Source of the DNA: Granulosicoccaceae bacterium
Lineage (GTDB): Bacteria; Pseudomonadota; Gammaproteobacteria; Granulosicoccales; Granulosicoccaceae
DNA: 5,556 nucleotides
Direction: 5' to 3'
Assembly: GCA_023301405.1 (NCBI GenBank)
Contig: JALZUX010000474.1
Span: 1-5,556 of the forward strand
Shown: one piece after another, positions 5,387-5,556 of the stretch
Layout: each line of letters begins with the position of its first letter
Numbering within the stretch: the stretch's first letter is position 1
The notes under the pieces: model-generated
What the model was told of the DNA's origin: nothing
Seen by the model: the letters and a program-made list of their open reading frames with translations, nothing else
The model's database searches: none
Translations under genes and position numbers: made by a program

Positions 5387-5556
5387 ATGCACGACAACCT
5401 GATTAAACAAGCACAACTGATTATGAATAACGCCTATGCGCCGTATTCAAATTTCCAGGTGGGTGCGGCAATACTTGCAGAGTCTGGCAACATTTACTGT
5501 GGCTGTAACGTTGAAAACGCAGCCTATCCACTTGGGTCATGCGCAGAAGCCAGTGC
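5387..5556 (+). CDS. cdd: Cytidine deaminase, N-terminal part (runs off the right edge)
   Basis: This enzyme hydrolyses cytidine or deoxycytidine to uridine or deoxyuridine plus ammonia in the cytoplasm, as part of pyrimidine salvage. The 56 complete codons cover the first zinc and catalytic motif of the small tetrameric type. AYAPYSNFQVGAA (16-28) forms part of the substrate pocket. CNVENAAYPLGSCAEAS (40-56) holds the ribose-binding N41 and E43, zinc ligand C52 and catalytic E54. The second zinc motif (PCxxC) must lie beyond the window. The usual arginine after the catalytic glutamate (CAER) is alanine here (A55), a variant I recall from other proteobacterial deaminases. The start aligns well with Bacillus subtilis Cdd, although no strong ribosome binding site is visible. 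It follows permease 2 by 11 nt in the same direction, so it is probably co-transcribed and acts on nucleosides brought in by the importer. Confidence 0.93.
   Translation, partial: MHDNLIKQAQLIMNNAYAPYSNFQVGAAILAESGNIYCGCNVENAAYPLGSCAEAS

Overview
The window reads as a piece of a proteobacterial chromosome, most likely a marine or environmental gammaproteobacterium. This is an inference from the moderate, balanced base composition, the GAGGA-type ribosome binding site, a Sec signal peptide with an AxA cleavage site and no lipobox, and the style of the encoded proteins. I see no rRNA, tRNA, CRISPR array, insertion sequence or phage gene. No gene on the main strand looks broken.

Layout. Positions 1-143 (minus strand) carry the 5' end of a gene for a major facilitator superfamily transporter that runs out of the window. 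It is transcribed away from everything else. Positions 144-603 are a divergent intergenic region with no convincing gene, holding weak promoter-like and operator-like motifs. From 604 to the right edge lies one tightly packed plus-strand operon: a periplasmic BMP/PnrA-type substrate-binding protein (604-1617), a double-domain ABC ATPase (1636-3210), two BPD_transp_2-type permeases (3207-4331 and 4398-5375), and the start of a cytidine deaminase gene, cdd (5387 to beyond the window). Gaps are 18 nt, a 4-nt ATGA overlap, 66 nt and 11 nt.

How the genes work together. The binding protein, ATPase and two permeases are the four parts of one importer of the BMP/NupNOPQ nucleoside type. The binding protein captures a nucleoside in the periplasm, the two permeases form the membrane channel, and the ATPase, with both nucleotide-binding domains on one chain, powers it. 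The adjacent cytidine deaminase would turn imported cytidine or deoxycytidine into uridine or deoxyuridine, so the locus looks like a nucleoside scavenging unit that includes pyrimidines. The substrate is inferred from family and context and is not shown by the sequence.

No radically new system is evident. The points most worth a second look are a hairpin that buries the annotated ATG of the ATPase while a GTG 33 nt downstream has a purine-rich ribosome-binding-like run; a single amber codon as the only in-frame stop between the two permeases; a deaminase active site lacking the usual arginine beside the catalytic glutamate; and a divergent transporter gene with no ATG before its first membrane helix.
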